A DNA stretch of 64,000 bases from Tipula vernalis. Its lineage: Eukaryota > Arthropoda > Insecta > Diptera > Tipulidae. The stretch is from positions 62,001 through 126,000 of the forward strand of contig OY282559.1 in NCBI GenBank assembly GCA_958295665.1. Reading direction: 5' to 3'. This document shows positions 50,426-63,085 of the stretch, piece by piece (within the stretch, counting starts at the first letter, position 1; each line of letters starts with the position of its first letter). Position numbers and translations under genes: made by a program. A model generated the notes under the pieces. It was not told the DNA's origin, did not search any database, and saw only the letters and a program-made list of their open reading frames with translations.

Positions 50426-52192
50426 ATGGATAAAACAAACAAGGAAATTAATACCCTAGGTGGCAGACCTGATGTTCAGGAGAATCCACTCTCTCCGGAG
50501 GTCGGTCCCATGGATTCTAGGGGGGACCAAACATTGCTACAAAATTCTAATGATACCAAAAAAAAGCTAAGCGAAATCAACGCTCAAAAGAGTAACGAGG
50601 AAGAACTTTCATTCCCAAGGGGCTCCATTACAATCAGATCACCAATACAAAAAATATTTGCAAACAACGCAATCTCCACTGAAAAAGTAAATTCATTATC
50701 AGAACAAATGCCAAGTGCATCAACAAATATTATAAACAGCGAGGAGCTGTTAAATAAATTTCAAAAAATGGAGAAACTAATCGCGCAGCTGAGCAATGAA
50801 GTTGCTGAACTTAAGAGAGAAAACTCTACACTAAAAGAAAAGGTTAAAAATACCATAGCTAAGGATTCAGCACGAGTTAACAATCTTTCTTCCAACCATA
50901 TTCAGCCATCATCCAGTCAACATGAACATTCAAATAATTCCAACTGGTTGCTGCGGCAATTTCCAGTTTTTCAACAGAATAATAGATTCAGTGCTCTGAG
51001 TCAAGAGGATTATTGCACAGATGAGGAAAAACTGGAAAAAGAAGTTTCCAGTGCTGATAACAGAAACGCTAGGAAACGCAGGCGCACAAAAACGAAAACT
51101 CCTCCAAAAAATACTACAAAAATTGTGATCAATAACACTGTACAGAAAAACCCAAAAATACCACTGCCTCCACCCATTAACGTGAGCAATATCAAAAATT
51201 TTGAACTTTTTCGACAAAAAGTAATAAAAACCACTGAGTGAATCAACTAATTTTAAGGCGCTTTCAAATAGTGACATTAAAATTACCTTTCAAAATGAAA
51301 ATGATTACAGAAATGTCAAAAAATTACTGGAAGAATTAAAAAAAGAACCCAGCAGCCAAGCAGAAAATATAGAATATCATACCTATCAGCTGAAGAGCGA
51401 AAAGGCTTATAGAGTAGTTATCAGAGGCTTACCATATTCCATTATACCCTTGACAGACTGCGATTTAATAAATACGATTTAGCTAAACTCGTTTTAAATA
51501 ACGGTTAATACACTTAAACTGTTATTGTTTTCATAAAATTTGTCAAACTAATACACTCTCATTACTTCGTTTTAGTCACTAAACTCAAAATAATGCATAA
51601 ATACCGTAAATCTAACTACGGCTAATCTCGAAAATTCACTAAATCGGATTTATTAAATCGCAGTGTGTCAAGGGTATTAGTCACGATGTAATTAAAGCAG
51701 ACTTAGAAAAAATGGGGCATGAAGTCGCAGGTATTACTAACATATACAAAATGGTCACAACTAATGGTGTAAAAGACAGGAAACACTTTCCATTGTTTTA
51801 CATCGACTTAAAACAAAAAGACAACAATAAAGAAGTATATACAACATCAAGAAACTTGCTTACTGTATAGTTAAAATTGAGCCACCTAACAAGACAAGGG
51901 ACATTCCACAATGTACGAATTGTCAACAACTTTAACATACCAAGAGTTTTTGGTATCGTCAAACCAAATGCGTTAAATGTGCTGGAGATCATCACACGAC
52001 AAAATGCAAAAAACAACCAGATATCGCGCCTTCATGTGCTCTGTGTCAACAACAAGGACACACTGCAAATTATAAAGGATGCTGTGTATATCAGAACAAA
52101 ATCAAAAGTCAACAGAATAATAGAACACGAGTAGTACAGCGATTACAAACCAAAGCTGCTAAACCGCAAACAACAATCACACCATCCACATA
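50426..52192 (+). pseudogene. Jockey ORF1 (gag-like), broken
   Basis: Starts at an ATG with MDKTNKEINTLGGRPD. It has a Lys/Glu-rich coiled coil (about residues 105-145), a basic patch RKRRRTKTKT, then a frameshift and stop near 51240. The frame can be followed into KITFQNENDYRNVKKLL, then VVIRGLPYSI, where a MITE sits. After that come HDVIKADLEKMGHEV and three Cys/His zinc knuckles (CTNCQQL...H, CVKCAGDHHTTKC, CALCQQQGHTANYKGC). Stops and a frameshift interrupt the knuckle region. This arrangement is typical of Jockey-clade ORF1. Confidence 0.88.
51445..51676. mobile_element. 232-bp MITE in the Jockey ORF1, TTA target duplication
   Basis: The inverted ends of about 40 bp begin TACCCTTGACAGACTGCGAT and are matched by the complement at the right. 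TTA lies at 51442-51444 and 51677-51679. Leaving out the element and one TTA restores the ORF1 reading frame across PYSI and SHDV, so the junction is exact. TTA targets suggest a PIF/Harbinger-like family. Confidence 0.92.
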
Positions 52193-52404
52193 GTTGGATT
52201 ATCCTATGCGCAAATCACCAAATTATCTGCTGATGAATCAAACCAAAACAACAAACACATAGAAGTTAATAACGAGTCTAATAACTTTGAAATTATTAAA
52301 AAGCTTAGTCAAATTCAACAGACACTTGGTCACTTAACAGAAAGGGTGGTAAAACTAGGAATTAATTTCTATCCGCCTAGCAAAAAAAGTCAGCATACAC
52401 ACAA

Positions 52405-54797
52405 ATGATTAACTCGTTCCTACGCATTGTAACTTGGAACGCTAATGGGCTCAACCAATGAGCCCAAGAACTGGAAATATTTCTCCATACAAGCAACATA
52501 GATATTGCACTTATTTCAGAAATGCACTTCTCCAACAAAAGCTTTTTCAGAATAAAGGGATTTAATTCCTACTGGACAACCCATCCTAGTGAAAGAGCCA
52601 GAGGTGGTTCAGCTGTACTAATTAAAAATAATATCAAACATAATCAACAAAAGGATATTCGAGAAAGCTACATGCAAGCAACTGTTATCACAATCCAATA
52701 TAATGGCGCAGATCTAAATATTGCGGCAGCATACTGTCCTCCAAGGCATACACCAACGAAGTTACAATTTAATAACGTCTTTAATAAGCTCGGTCCAAGA
52801 TTTATTATTGGAGGGGACTATAATATAAACATACAGCTTGGGGTTCCAGGCTACTTTCTCCTGGGAAAGGAAATGCTTTGTTCAATGCCATTCATGAAAA
52901 CAAATGTGAATATCTGTCTCCAAGGGGGCCAACGTATTGGCCAACGGATGCAGGAAAAATACCAGATCTGCTTGATTTCCTCATCATAAAAGGTATTTCA
53001 TCCAGTTACACTAGAGTCGAAGGAATTAACGACTTAACATCTGATCACATTCCTGTACTGTTGTTAGTAAGCGCTATAGTCATCAAGAAAAATAAAAAGC
53101 AAAACCTTACTAATAGATTCACGGATTGGGATCTCTTCAGAGAAAAACTGGAAGAGCTAGTTGAATTAAAAGTTAGTATTAAAAGTAATGAAGAATTGGA
53201 ACAACAAACAAACAATTTCATTGAATACACGCGTATGGCTGCCAGTCTAGCTACTCCAGAATTAAAGGACAAAGTGGAAATTGAAGTCAAATACCCGGCT
53301 GAAATTAGGGAACAAATCAAGGAAAGGAGAAAGGCAAGGAGAATATGGCATCTCACCAGAAATCCCGCTGACAACACCACCTTCAATCGAATAAGTAACA
53401 AAGTCAATAGGCTAATCAAAAGCTTCAAACAGGATTGCTTCGAAGAAATCGACAAAAGTCTTTGCCACAAAAAGGCACCAGGAATTGATGAAATATCACC
53501 AGGTCTATTCAAGGAACTTCCACGCAAAGCAATCATCATGATCACATACTTATTTAATGCCTGTATGAGATTGAAGTATGTACCCAAATGCTTCAAAACG
53601 GCCCCCCAAATAATTATGTTGAAGAAACCAGGTAAACCAGATGAAGAAGTAACATCATACAGACCAATTTCACTGCTTCCCACCTTATCAAAGCTGTTTG
53701 AAAAACTACTACTAAAACGTTTAAAGCCAATGGTAAACGTTCCTGATTTTCAATTTGGATTCAGGAATAACCACTCCACAATAGATCAAGTCCATCGAAT
53801 AACTACGGTAATAGAGCAAGCGTTAGAAGAAAAGAAATATTGCCCCGCCGTATTTCTGGATGTATCTCAGGCCTTTGATAGGGTTTGGCACGAGGGATTG
53901 ACATTCAAGATGAGCAAAATGCTACCACAAAACTATTGCCAGCTGCTTGAATCATACCTCTCTGATCGCCAAATCAGAGTCATCCATGAAGAAACATGTT
54001 CTGACTTTTATCCAACGCTAGCGGGAGTTCCGCAGGGAAGCGTATTGGGACCCCTCCTCTACCTTATCTACACTGCGGACATACCTACAACGAATAAAAC
54101 ATTCATCGGCACGTTCGCTGACGACACTGTAATTATGTCAGTAGACGAATCACAACCAAGGGCAGTGGAAAATCTTCAACGAGCAATGAACAACGTTACT
54201 AAATAGACAATTGACTGGAAAATAGTGCTTAATGAGCTCAAATCAACCCATGTGACATTTACGCTCCGACACAAAAATAACAATCTTCACATATACCTCA
54301 ATGGGGTGCAAGTGCCGCAGGCTGAATCGGCAAAATACCTTGGTCTGCATTTAGATTCAAGGCTCAACTGGAAACATCATGTGAGACAAAAAGCTGAACA
54401 GATACGATAAAAACAATGTCAAATGTACTGGTTAATTGGGCATCATTCCAAAATGAATCTGTATTGCAAAAGACTAGTCTACCAGACTATCTTCAAACCA
54501 ATATGGATGTATGGTGCGCAGCTATGGGATTGTACTCATAAATCCAATAGAGATATTATACAACGTAGCCAAAATAAATTTCTTCGAATGGTCACCAACG
54601 CTTACCGATTTTTGACTAACAGGGAAATACACAATGATCTAAAAATACAATTGATAGACGACGTCATCCGCGAATGTGCCATTAAACATGAGAAGAGACT
54701 TCTTAACCACACCAACGTTGAGGCCGTACAACTGCTGGACAGTACAAACGAAGTAAGGCGGCTCAAACGAATCAAACCACATGAGCTAACCGTATGA
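52405..54797 (+). pseudogene. Jockey ORF2: endonuclease plus reverse transcriptase, broken
   Basis: Starts MINSFLRIVTWNANGLNQ, then an in-frame TGA. Endonuclease landmarks are WNANG, SEMHF, IIGGDYN and SDHIPV. The frame shifts near 52830-52880. The reverse transcriptase shows SYRPISLLPTLSKLFE, AVFLDVSQAFDRVWH, AGVPQGSVLGPLLYLIYTAD and the catalytic FADD. The C-terminal part (KYLGLHLDSRLNWKHH, IFKPIWMYGAQLW) follows two more stops at 54204 and 54408. About 150 residues usually present between the endonuclease and RT seem to be deleted near 53460, judged from the abrupt join EEIDKSL-CHKKAPGID. No function is expected. Confidence 0.92.
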
Positions 54798-54911
54798 ATA
54801 TTATATCTTAAGGGAACTGGATACTGGTCCAGCAGACCCACACAAGTTTATGCTTATCTGCCATATCAATAAAGGTGTTTAAAAAAAAAAAAAAAAAAAA
54901 TATACAATTAT

Positions 54912-57586
54912 TGACTCAATATTTATCTAAATTATGCTATTTTATTTCCCTGCTTCGTATAAGAATTTGCATTGAAAAAAGAAAAATAACATAACATAAC
55001 ATAAAATTTTGGAAGGCAGAATCGGGCCTATTATTTAATTTAATTTTAAAATGATTCTTATATAGATTAGCAGTTTTACCTAGTGTCTGTAGTAAAGAAC
55101 AATAATACTTATTTATCTAGCTACCTATACCATTTATGCGACCTAAGCTAGGTAAGTCCCTTTATGTAAAGAATACTACCTCAGTCTAAGTAGGGATTTT
55201 TTGAATTGACGTAAATTAGGAAGATCACCTATAATAATGCAACCTGGAAATTGAACTTAATCAATTTTTACTTCATTCCTGATTTACTCGTATATTTCCC
55301 TGGAAAATGTTGGCAGATGGTACTGTTGATATTTTAAGTTGTTCACATAGTTGACTCGAATGTGGTCGTGAACATTGTTTGGTTATTTGTAATTTAAAGA
55401 CCGGGTCGTTTATTGTATCGGTTCAGTGATAAACAACTCTTCCTTAAGTCATCATGTACCTACGACCCAGAAGGACATATTGACCATATTGACTAAAACT
55501 TTACAGATAGGCAAAATATAACGGCCTAATATCTTGCCACATGGCATTTCAAATAGTTAAATCCAATTTTTGACAAAATTATTCCATTTTGCAATTTCGA
55601 TGATTGGAAAAACGCCGGTATATACAAGTATGTATATCCTCGAATGGGGAATACTTTGAGGGCGACAAAATTAATGTTTATGATTGAATTTAAAAATTAT
55701 GTTTTATTTAACAATTCCCGGTAATTTTTTGACGAATGTATATCACAGAAATGTGGATGTTTCGAACTCAAGAACAAATGTAGTAGTTTTTTAGTCTGCT
55801 CAAAAAGCGACAATCCGGAGAAAACTGAAGAGAAGAACTAAAATCAATATATCACAGAAATGTGGATGTCTTCAACACAATAGCAAAGACTAAAGAGACT
55901 GAAAAAGAGACAACCTGGAGAAAATTCTGTGAGCTGGCCATAATCTTCAGTAGAGTGAAATCACCTTCTCTGCACGCAATCTGACATTTTTCCAGCGATA
56001 ACAAAACACTAATTTACTTATGTTTGGCTGTTTGAAACATTTTTGGCTAATTATGAAAACCCTTTGATTGAATTGAAATAAATGAGTCTAGAACTTATTT
56101 ACCCACTTCAAATTTTGTATTGGTTATTTATAAAGGTGGTTGCGCGATATTACGATGTGGTTAATAAATACATTTTATCATTCATCGACTCATTTTAATT
56201 CCACATAAAATGGGTTAAGCCAAACCAAAACGAAGATAAGCTCTTAAATTTTGTACAACTTGAGGTTATGCGTATGTATACTGATTTAGATGGATATGTA
56301 TGCTTTTCTACTGGTTTATTATTAATCTTATTTTATTTCTTTTGTTACTAATTTCTTAAATTTAAAAATTAAAATACTCATTCTTGTAAATGATTTACGC
56401 ATGACGCACTTAATCGTTATTTCCGATAGCGCAATGTAACACACATAAGAAAAATCACAAATTAGAATATAAATACGTCATTAAGTCCCACCGCAATTTG
56501 CCAAAGTTATGTCATCGAAACCATTTTCCGCTATGTTTATTTGTACGAACAGCAGCAACAATAATTTCAGTTAATCGACCGACTAATAAAATAAGAATTG
56601 GTTTGAGGCCAAGAAATCAATTGTTTTCATTCGGAATGCCAACATAACAAATTTATTCGAATGAATAGGTTTTGCGCATGTTATATTATGGGTCAGCGTG
56701 TAATAAAAATTTGTTGATCTAGAAGTGATCAACATTTATTTTCAAAACACAGGTAATTTAAGTTTAATATTTTTTTTTCATTATCTTCGGAAAAATCATC
56801 TGTAGCCCAGGTAAAAATTAATTATTTACATATTTCTTTACAATTTCATGATCACATCAAAATAAGTAAATAAATATATAACGCGCGGTGAATTAAAATT
56901 AATGATCGCTAACAAGATCGATTTGTACATTTTTGGCATTGGTTCAAAATAGGTGGTGATCAAAATAATTTAGATGATGCTCTTTTAGCATTTTGTACAA
57001 AAAAATAGGAAAGTTTTAGTATTATAGTATAATAAGGGCTCCACACCTGACCCAACACCAAAAAAGTCCTTTGCAATGATATCAGTAACAAGCCTATACG
57101 GCTTCCAAAAGTGATCAAACAATAAACTTGTAGATATGGCGTGTTACACGGTTGTTACGACTTAAAAAAAATTGTTCGTCAACTCATCGTGGTATATTTT
57201 TATGGGATTGTGGACAAAAATTTTATTATCTTTATGATTATCTCAATGGGACTCTTCCAATTCTGTACGATATCTGCACATAGGTAAACATATTTATCTG
57301 CCACCATCACTTTAAGAGTGATTTTGACAACTAAATTCCTCGATTTAAAAATGTTGCATTGTTGAAGATCTTTACGGTGTACTGCATGACCAAGTTTAAA
57401 AATCGGAAAGAATAAAAATCTCAAAAAATACAAAGTAAAGTGATTATTAAAAATTAAATATATTCCAAAAGAATATCCCATTAAATTTTTACTAACTACA
57501 ATGTGAAAGCAAATGCAAAAGGATGCTACATAATTTCTTCAAGCGGCTTGTAGGAGTTCTATATTTTAGTGTATGAAACAGAAACG
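54912..57586. other. AT-rich spacer with a small imperfect tandem duplication
   Basis: No gene seen. ATCACAGAAATGTGGATGT occurs at about 55742 and 55853, each followed by related sequence ending in GAGAAAA..TGAAGA-like words, giving a duplication of about 110 bp. Short frames (for example 57200-57481 minus) match nothing known. Confidence 0.4.
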
Positions 57587-57588
57587 TA

Positions 57589-58144
57589 CAGGGTGTGTGA
57601 AAAGTTTTATCCTGACACAAAGATAGGACTAATAGTTACAAGTAAAAAGATAAGTGTACCAGAATATTCCACCTTCATGTAAATCAATGGAAAATTTCAT
57701 ATCGATCTCTCAATCCAAGTTGAATGAAGTGCGTGTCAACGACCTTTGGTTTCAACAAGACGGGGCGACATGCCACGCAAATCGTGCAACATTCCATTTA
57801 TTGTCAACAAAATTTGCTGATTGCATAATTTTAAGAAATTGTGAAGTTTCTTGGCCACCAAGAAGCCCGGATTTAACACCACTTGATTATTTTTTGTGGT
57901 AACTTAAAAACAACATTCGAGATTGAGGTCATTGATCCCCTTTTATTGGAAAAATTCATCGAAAATTTTGATGTTCGGATGCAGGCCTGCAGACAAAGCA
58001 GTGGTGGGCATATGAACAATATTGTTTTTCATACATAAATGGCATAGAACCACCTTTCATTATCAATAAAAAATATTGACTTTTCATCCCAAAATGTGTG
58101 TTTTATTTACAAATAGAAAAAGGACTAAGAGATGGCCCACCCTG
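57589..58144 (+). mobile_element. Internally deleted mariner-like element, DD41D spacing
   Basis: The ends CAGGGTG and CACCCTG form inverted termini flanked by TA on each side (57587-57588, 58145-58146). The frame at 57654-57902 holds the C-terminal transposase region: LWFQQDGATCHANRA, then WPPRSPDLTPLDYFLW. Forty-one residues separate the second and third catalytic Asp, as in rosa-type mariners (DD41D). The N-terminal half with its DNA-binding domain and first Asp is missing. After LDYFLW the frame stops, and a decayed tail (WWAYEQYCFSYINGIEPPF-like) follows. Confidence 0.85.
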
Positions 58145-58990
58145 TACCTCTATCTACTCGCGCCTACTCGTACTAAATCGATGGTGTAGTTGTGTTTATA
58201 TGTGTTATTGATATTTGCATTCCATTGGGTACTCTACTCACAAGTACATGCGAGTAGCAAATTTGTCCCATTGGAACACAGCTAATAATAGGATTAATTT
58301 GTATAAGTAAATCGTGTTCGTTGTTTTCTTTATTAATGAAGGATAGAAGCAATTTTTAGTCTTTTGTAAAATATAATGTTTTGTAAACAAATTTGAAAAA
58401 CGCCTTAAAAATTATGTAAACTAATGAAAATTTGGTGAAATTTGTTAATAAAAGAAACATTTTTAAAAAACTTTAATAATATGTACGAGTATAATTTAGC
58501 CATAATAATAATATAAAGACCTTTAGACCTTTTTTCCGGTATTATTATTGATATGCCTGATTCGAAAGAAAATTGATCTGTATGCTAATAAAATTATACC
58601 AGTTTAAAAAAAAACTCAAGACTTTAAAAAACTACCTATAAGCTAATTTTTTTTAAAAAAATCTATTTATTTAATTGCAAGTCGTTGTTTCATTTCATTT
58701 CAAATCTAATTTACTTATAGGTTTGTATGAAATTATTATTATTTATTATTTATTAATTTATTTATAGTATTTTATAAATAATTTAGTATTAAAAGGAAAA
58801 GCACACATGGAAACAAAGCAATCGAAACAAAAAAAAAAGTAATGAAGTTACTTCCATTAGGCATAAAAATCTCTTAAATTTTTGCAAACAATTTTCACCT
58901 CATGCTTACACACTCTATTTTGAGCAGTAGCTCATTTACAATATAATGTATAGCACGAGGTGAAATAATATTAAAAATTAAGAATAATAA
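58145..58990. other. Spacer between mariner remnant and LINE
   Basis: AT-rich; no gene. The last part (about 58840-58990), read on the minus strand, is probably the 3' UTR of the LINE fragment that follows. Confidence 0.4.
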
Positions 58991-59031
58991 CAAAGTTAAT
59001 AAAAATAAACTAAAAAACTAAGTATTGCCCA

Positions 59032-60545
59032 TCAACCACGCCACTCCAAAAATGTTGACCTAAATAATTTTGCCGATCCTAATCTCTTAATTAAGAGATC
59101 TCCGCTAACATAAAATGACTTGTTTAACGACCTACAACAATTTTTAGCCGGAATTAGGCGGAAGTTAGAGGAATGAAACCTACTAAACATTAATTTTCTA
59201 TATAGATAACAAGGCTCCTTAGCTTTGAAAAGTTTAAAAATAAAAAGACAAACGCGAAATTCGTAAAAAATAGATAAACTACATTCTAAAACCAGGTTAG
59301 AGTAGGCAGAAATATAATCGAACTTCCTAATACCAAAAATAAACCTGGTACAAGCATTGAAACATCTTCGGAGAACATTCATATTTTCCTGAAGCGTACC
59401 GAATAAAACTATGTCACTGCAAATAAAATGAGGAAGAAGATAAGACAAAAACAATTTTTTCCTAAACTGACTATCAGAAAATCCAACTACTTTATACAAA
59501 CAACTAATAAGCATGCCAAAGACCCTCTTACTAATAGTAACTAAATGGTCGCCCCAAATAAGAGTTTCATTAATAACTAAGCCTAAATTCCTAACAGTAT
59601 TTGAATATTCAGTTAGCGAATCCTGCAGAAAAATACCAGGAAAGGACGAGGTATTTAACGGTTTTTTATAAATTATAATCGACTGAGATTTATTTGCGTT
59701 TAAAACGAGCCTGTTAGAGACCGACCAACTAATGATATTACTTAAATCTTCATTTATCAGACAAATATTCCTAACAATAGAATCCTGATCTAAACGACTA
59801 TTTTTATAAATTTGGACGTCATCAGCGAACATGTGAAATGAACAATGTTTAATGGAGGATTCTATGTCATTTATGTACATTGAAAATAATAGAGGACCCA
59901 GCACTGAACCCTGAGGCACGCCGGAAATTACTGGAAGGAAATCAGACAAGGAATTGTCGAAAAAACTGCCTGAGAACGATTAGAAAGATAGTTAAAAATC
60001 AATTTGGCAGCAGAAAGCGAAAATCTAAACTGAGATAAGAGTTTATTAAAAAAAATTCTGTGATTAATAGAATCAAAGGCCTTAGAAAAATCTAACAAAG
60101 TTAAAGAAGTTAATTCCCTATTATTCTTATTATGCCTAATATCATCACATACATTTAATAACGCAGTAGAAGTGCTATGAAATTGTCTAAACCCAGATTG
60201 GAAGAAACTAATTAAACTATTGCTATGTAAATGCGATTGAATTTGATTTTTAACAACTATCTCGAAAGCCTTAGAGAGAGAACTTAAAATGCTAATTGGC
60301 CGAAAATGGGATAGCTCTAAAGGATTACTGATCTTTGGGATGGGGATTATTTTACTTAGCTTCCACTGATCTGGATAGAAAGAGGACGTGAGAATAAAAT
60401 TGAAGATATGTAACAAGTATTTTGCGATGAAAGGGAAAACTCGCTTAACGAATTTTAAATTGACTTCCAAATAGCAGATTGTAAATCCTCGAGAGAAATT
60501 TTCTTCGTATCTTTTGGTTACGTATAGAATAAAGATAACACACAA
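59032..60545 (-). mobile_element. CR1-like LINE ORF2, 5'-truncated and frameshifted
   Basis: The minus strand encodes a reverse transcriptase in two overlapping frames (59928-60545 and 59032-59949) joined by a frameshift near 59945. Motifs in order: WKLSKIIPIPKI, FRPISILSSLSKAFE, LLDFSKAFDSINHR, SGVPQGSVLGPLLFSMYIND, MFADDVQIYKNS with the catalytic FADD intact. The thumb and C-terminal region follow (ADHL-like GDHLVTISKR, RRCFNACTRFIFGIR) to a stop at 59032. The endonuclease is absent. It is the same family as the fragment at 37.8-38.5 kb. Clade (CR1/L2 group rather than Jockey) is inferred from the FADDVQIY and SINHR forms. Confidence 0.9.
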
Positions 60546-61010
60546 AAATACAAAAATGTTTTAGTAGTAATTTACAATTTTTGTTTGTTTCGTTATTATT
60601 TCGTATTTTTTCGCCTTCAGATATCAGACAAAACATTCTTTTCAACAATATGTGTCTGTGTCGGTACGAGTAGGAACGGATAGGAATTAGGAAAGGATAA
60701 TATAAATACTCCTATAGAAAATATATGTAACAATGTTTTTTTTGTCTGACACGATACGAGTAGGAACTGAAAGGAACTGATAATATACAGAACAAAAATT
60801 TATGTTTCAGAAATTATATATTATTCAGATTTATTGTGATATATTTTCCATTTATTTATATTATTATTCTCATCGATAATTTATTACGCTTAATTTCTCT
60901 TACAGGTTTAACAACATTTTTTTAAAATTTTTATTTAAAATGTTTAAAACTACACGATTGGTTTTACTTCCAATTAACTAAACATAAAATATTTCATTTT
61001 ATGACCTGTG
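60546..61010. other. AT-rich spacer with a short direct repeat
   Basis: No gene. TACGAGTAGGAAC with a following GGATAGGAA/GAAAGGAA word occurs near 60665 and 60757. Confidence 0.4.
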
Positions 61011-61567
61011 GCTCTATTCTGGCTATTCCCAGCGGATTGGGAATTGAATTATTTTGACAGTATTTTAGCAGTTGGGATTTTTTTCCAAAAGTGTATTCTG
61101 GCGATTGGGAATTTTTGAATGTAGGGAAAAAATAATTCCGTTTTATGTAAGTTTTGATTTTTATTTTACCCTAAATTTTTTTTGGGGGAATTGGAAGAAA
61201 CTGGTTGTTTTGTGTAGTTTCATTATTTTATTTACATCGTAGTATCGGTAAAGTTTTTAAGTAATGGCGGCTGGGCTGCAAAATTTGAAATACTGTTTTT
61301 CCCATTGGAAATTATTCCCAATTAAGCCAGAGTACACTTTTGGGAATTGGGGAATAAAAAATTGCGAATTCTTGAAGTTTGGAAATATAGCAATTTTTTC
61401 CCAATTCCCAATTCCCAGGAAGGGCCACAGTGGCCCTATCCTGGCTATTCCTTGCCAATTTTACCAATTTTATATTCCCCAATCCCCAAAAGTGTATTCT
61501 GGCGTAATTGGGAATAATTTCCAATGGGGAAAAATACTATTTCAAATTTTGCAGCCGCCATTATTTA
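61011..61567. mobile_element. Foldback elements with CTATTCTGGCTATTCCC ends
   Basis: AATGGCGGCTGGGCTGCAAA through GGAATTGGGGAATAAAA (61263-61360) pairs with its complement at about 61465-61565. TGGCTCTATTCTGGCTATTC at 61010 and CCTGGCTATTCC near 61440 repeat the terminal motif. Several overlapping insertions of one MITE family are likely, with a relative at 31.8 kb. Frames on both strands are chance. Confidence 0.7.
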
Positions 61568-61581
61568 AAAATTTTATTTTA

Positions 61582-61746
61582 AGCCTGATTTCCATTACGA
61601 AATATTTACTGAGAGTATTTTTTTACTGAATAAAAACATAAAAATCGAAAATGTCATTAAAGTGACAGAGAAATGGTCTTTGTTTCTAATTTTTTTGAAA
61701 AATTGAAATATTTTTCCAGTACTGAAAAAAATATACTTCGCTTCAT
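61582..61746 (+). mobile_element. MITE-A copy 4, left half only
   Basis: Begins AGCCTGATTTCCATTACGAA after TTA and follows MITE-A to the ATATACTTCGCTTCAT point, then similarity stops. It lies directly against the foldback element on its left. Confidence 0.8.
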
Positions 61747-62889
61747 TTAAGGTGCTGTTCCAAGTATGTGATATTCTAACTGAGTAAAAGACTCGAAGAT
61801 GTGCAATAATTTGAATCTAATTAGACTAACATTTTTTTAATTGAACGATAGTATTATTTTGTTTTTATGTTAAAGCTTATGATTAAAACTTTTAAAATTT
61901 TACAAAAAATAAAATGGGAATTCATTTGGTTATTTTAGTGATTTAGTTTTGTCCGACACTGTATGAATAATAAGGCATTCCCCAATTTTTCAGGCTGAAT
62001 AACTATAATAGTTAAAAAATACGAATACCCTTATTCAAAAATGGAGTCACCGCCCGGATCTATCAAGCAATCATTCGATGACATCATTTTAAAAAGCAAG
62101 GGAAATGGGAACCAAACTGTGTAATATGTGCAATCGAAAGAGCCAGCTAATGTGACGGCGCGACAAATTATTTCCATGGAGAACTTCATGACATTTTCTT
62201 AAGGAGTAAGGCAAAGAATAGCCATGGTATTGATATTGAACAAAATAAAATTGAAATACAACCATTGAAACTGTCAGTTTAAGGATTTTAAATTTTGCCA
62301 GTTGCAATATAGTATGCTCTAAGATTTTTTTAGTTCATTTGAAACATATTTACATATGTATTTTTTTAATACCCGAGTAGCCGGCTAACCCGGCTATTAA
62401 AATAAATAATACTTGACTACCAAGGTACTTTGAAACTCGAGTAATTTGGATACTCCAATTAGCATGGACGTAGAGGATACAAATCATGACTACCAACGGC
62501 AATACGTTCCCAGAGACGCTCCTAAAACTAGTGTTCAAACTTCAAACTAAGACTGTCATGGTCATGTGAGTGCCCTCAACCACATAGAGGCGCGGGATTA
62601 ATTTCTATAATTTTTCTAAATTCAGCATATGAAATTCTTAACTATTTCTGTCTAGGCTGTAAAATACGTTTGTAAACTCCAAACTCGAATACTGAAAGGG
62701 ATAGAATAACATAAAAATGAACTTGATTATTATAGTTCTGGTTTTTAGAATTTGTATTTTATTTATGAATTTTAGAATATTTCATATAACATTTAACTTA
62801 GAGAGATATTTGTTCACATTTGAGAAGTTCACTTATGTCTGTGAAATTGATTGAGTTTTAACGTCCTATACTTGAAATAGTAGCCAAAT
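61747..62889. other. Spacer, nothing recognised
   Basis: No gene, RNA gene or clear repeat could be supported. Confidence 0.35.
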
Positions 62890-63085
62890 CGAAGACGTAC
62901 GGCTATAGGTTCGCTTTGCTTAGAACTCCTGAAAAGAAAGATGGGCCGTCCCATGAATCCTCACTTCAAGAGGGGGTCATACTTGTGCTCATCTCTTTTG
63001 CATCCTACCCCTGTCCGGATTTGAATCCAGTACCTCCCATACAAACGCCGCAGTTTTAACCACTGTGCCTCTTGGTCAGTTAATC
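62890..63085 (-). repeat. tRNA-derived SINE
   Basis: On the minus strand AAGAGGCACAGTGGTTAAAA (A-box-like, at about 63062-63076) is followed 35 bp on by CTGGATTCAAATCCGG (B-box, about 63013-63028). This is the internal Pol III promoter of a tRNA-like head. A region with GGGGTAGGATGC and GGACGGCCCATC follows as body. It does not fold as a complete tRNA, and the ends are approximate. Confidence 0.65.

Larger units (their letters stand above)
50205..54900 (+). mobile_element. Jockey-clade LINE, nearly full length, with 12-bp target duplication
   Basis: The element starts GGGGTGGGTGTGGGTG and ends in (A)20. ATATACAATTAT occurs at 50193-50204 and again at 54900-54911 (sharing the last A), a target site duplication that fixes both ends. 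It carries a 220-bp 5' leader, ORF1 (nucleic-acid-binding) and ORF2 (endonuclease plus reverse transcriptase). Both ORFs are broken, and a 232-bp MITE interrupts ORF1. The clear duplication and remaining poly(A) indicate an insertion that is not ancient, yet it is inactive as it stands. Confidence 0.93.

Noticed and set aside
61264..61629. 121-codon frame
   Set aside because: It runs across a foldback element whose opposite strand is also open; non-coding MITE sequence explains it.
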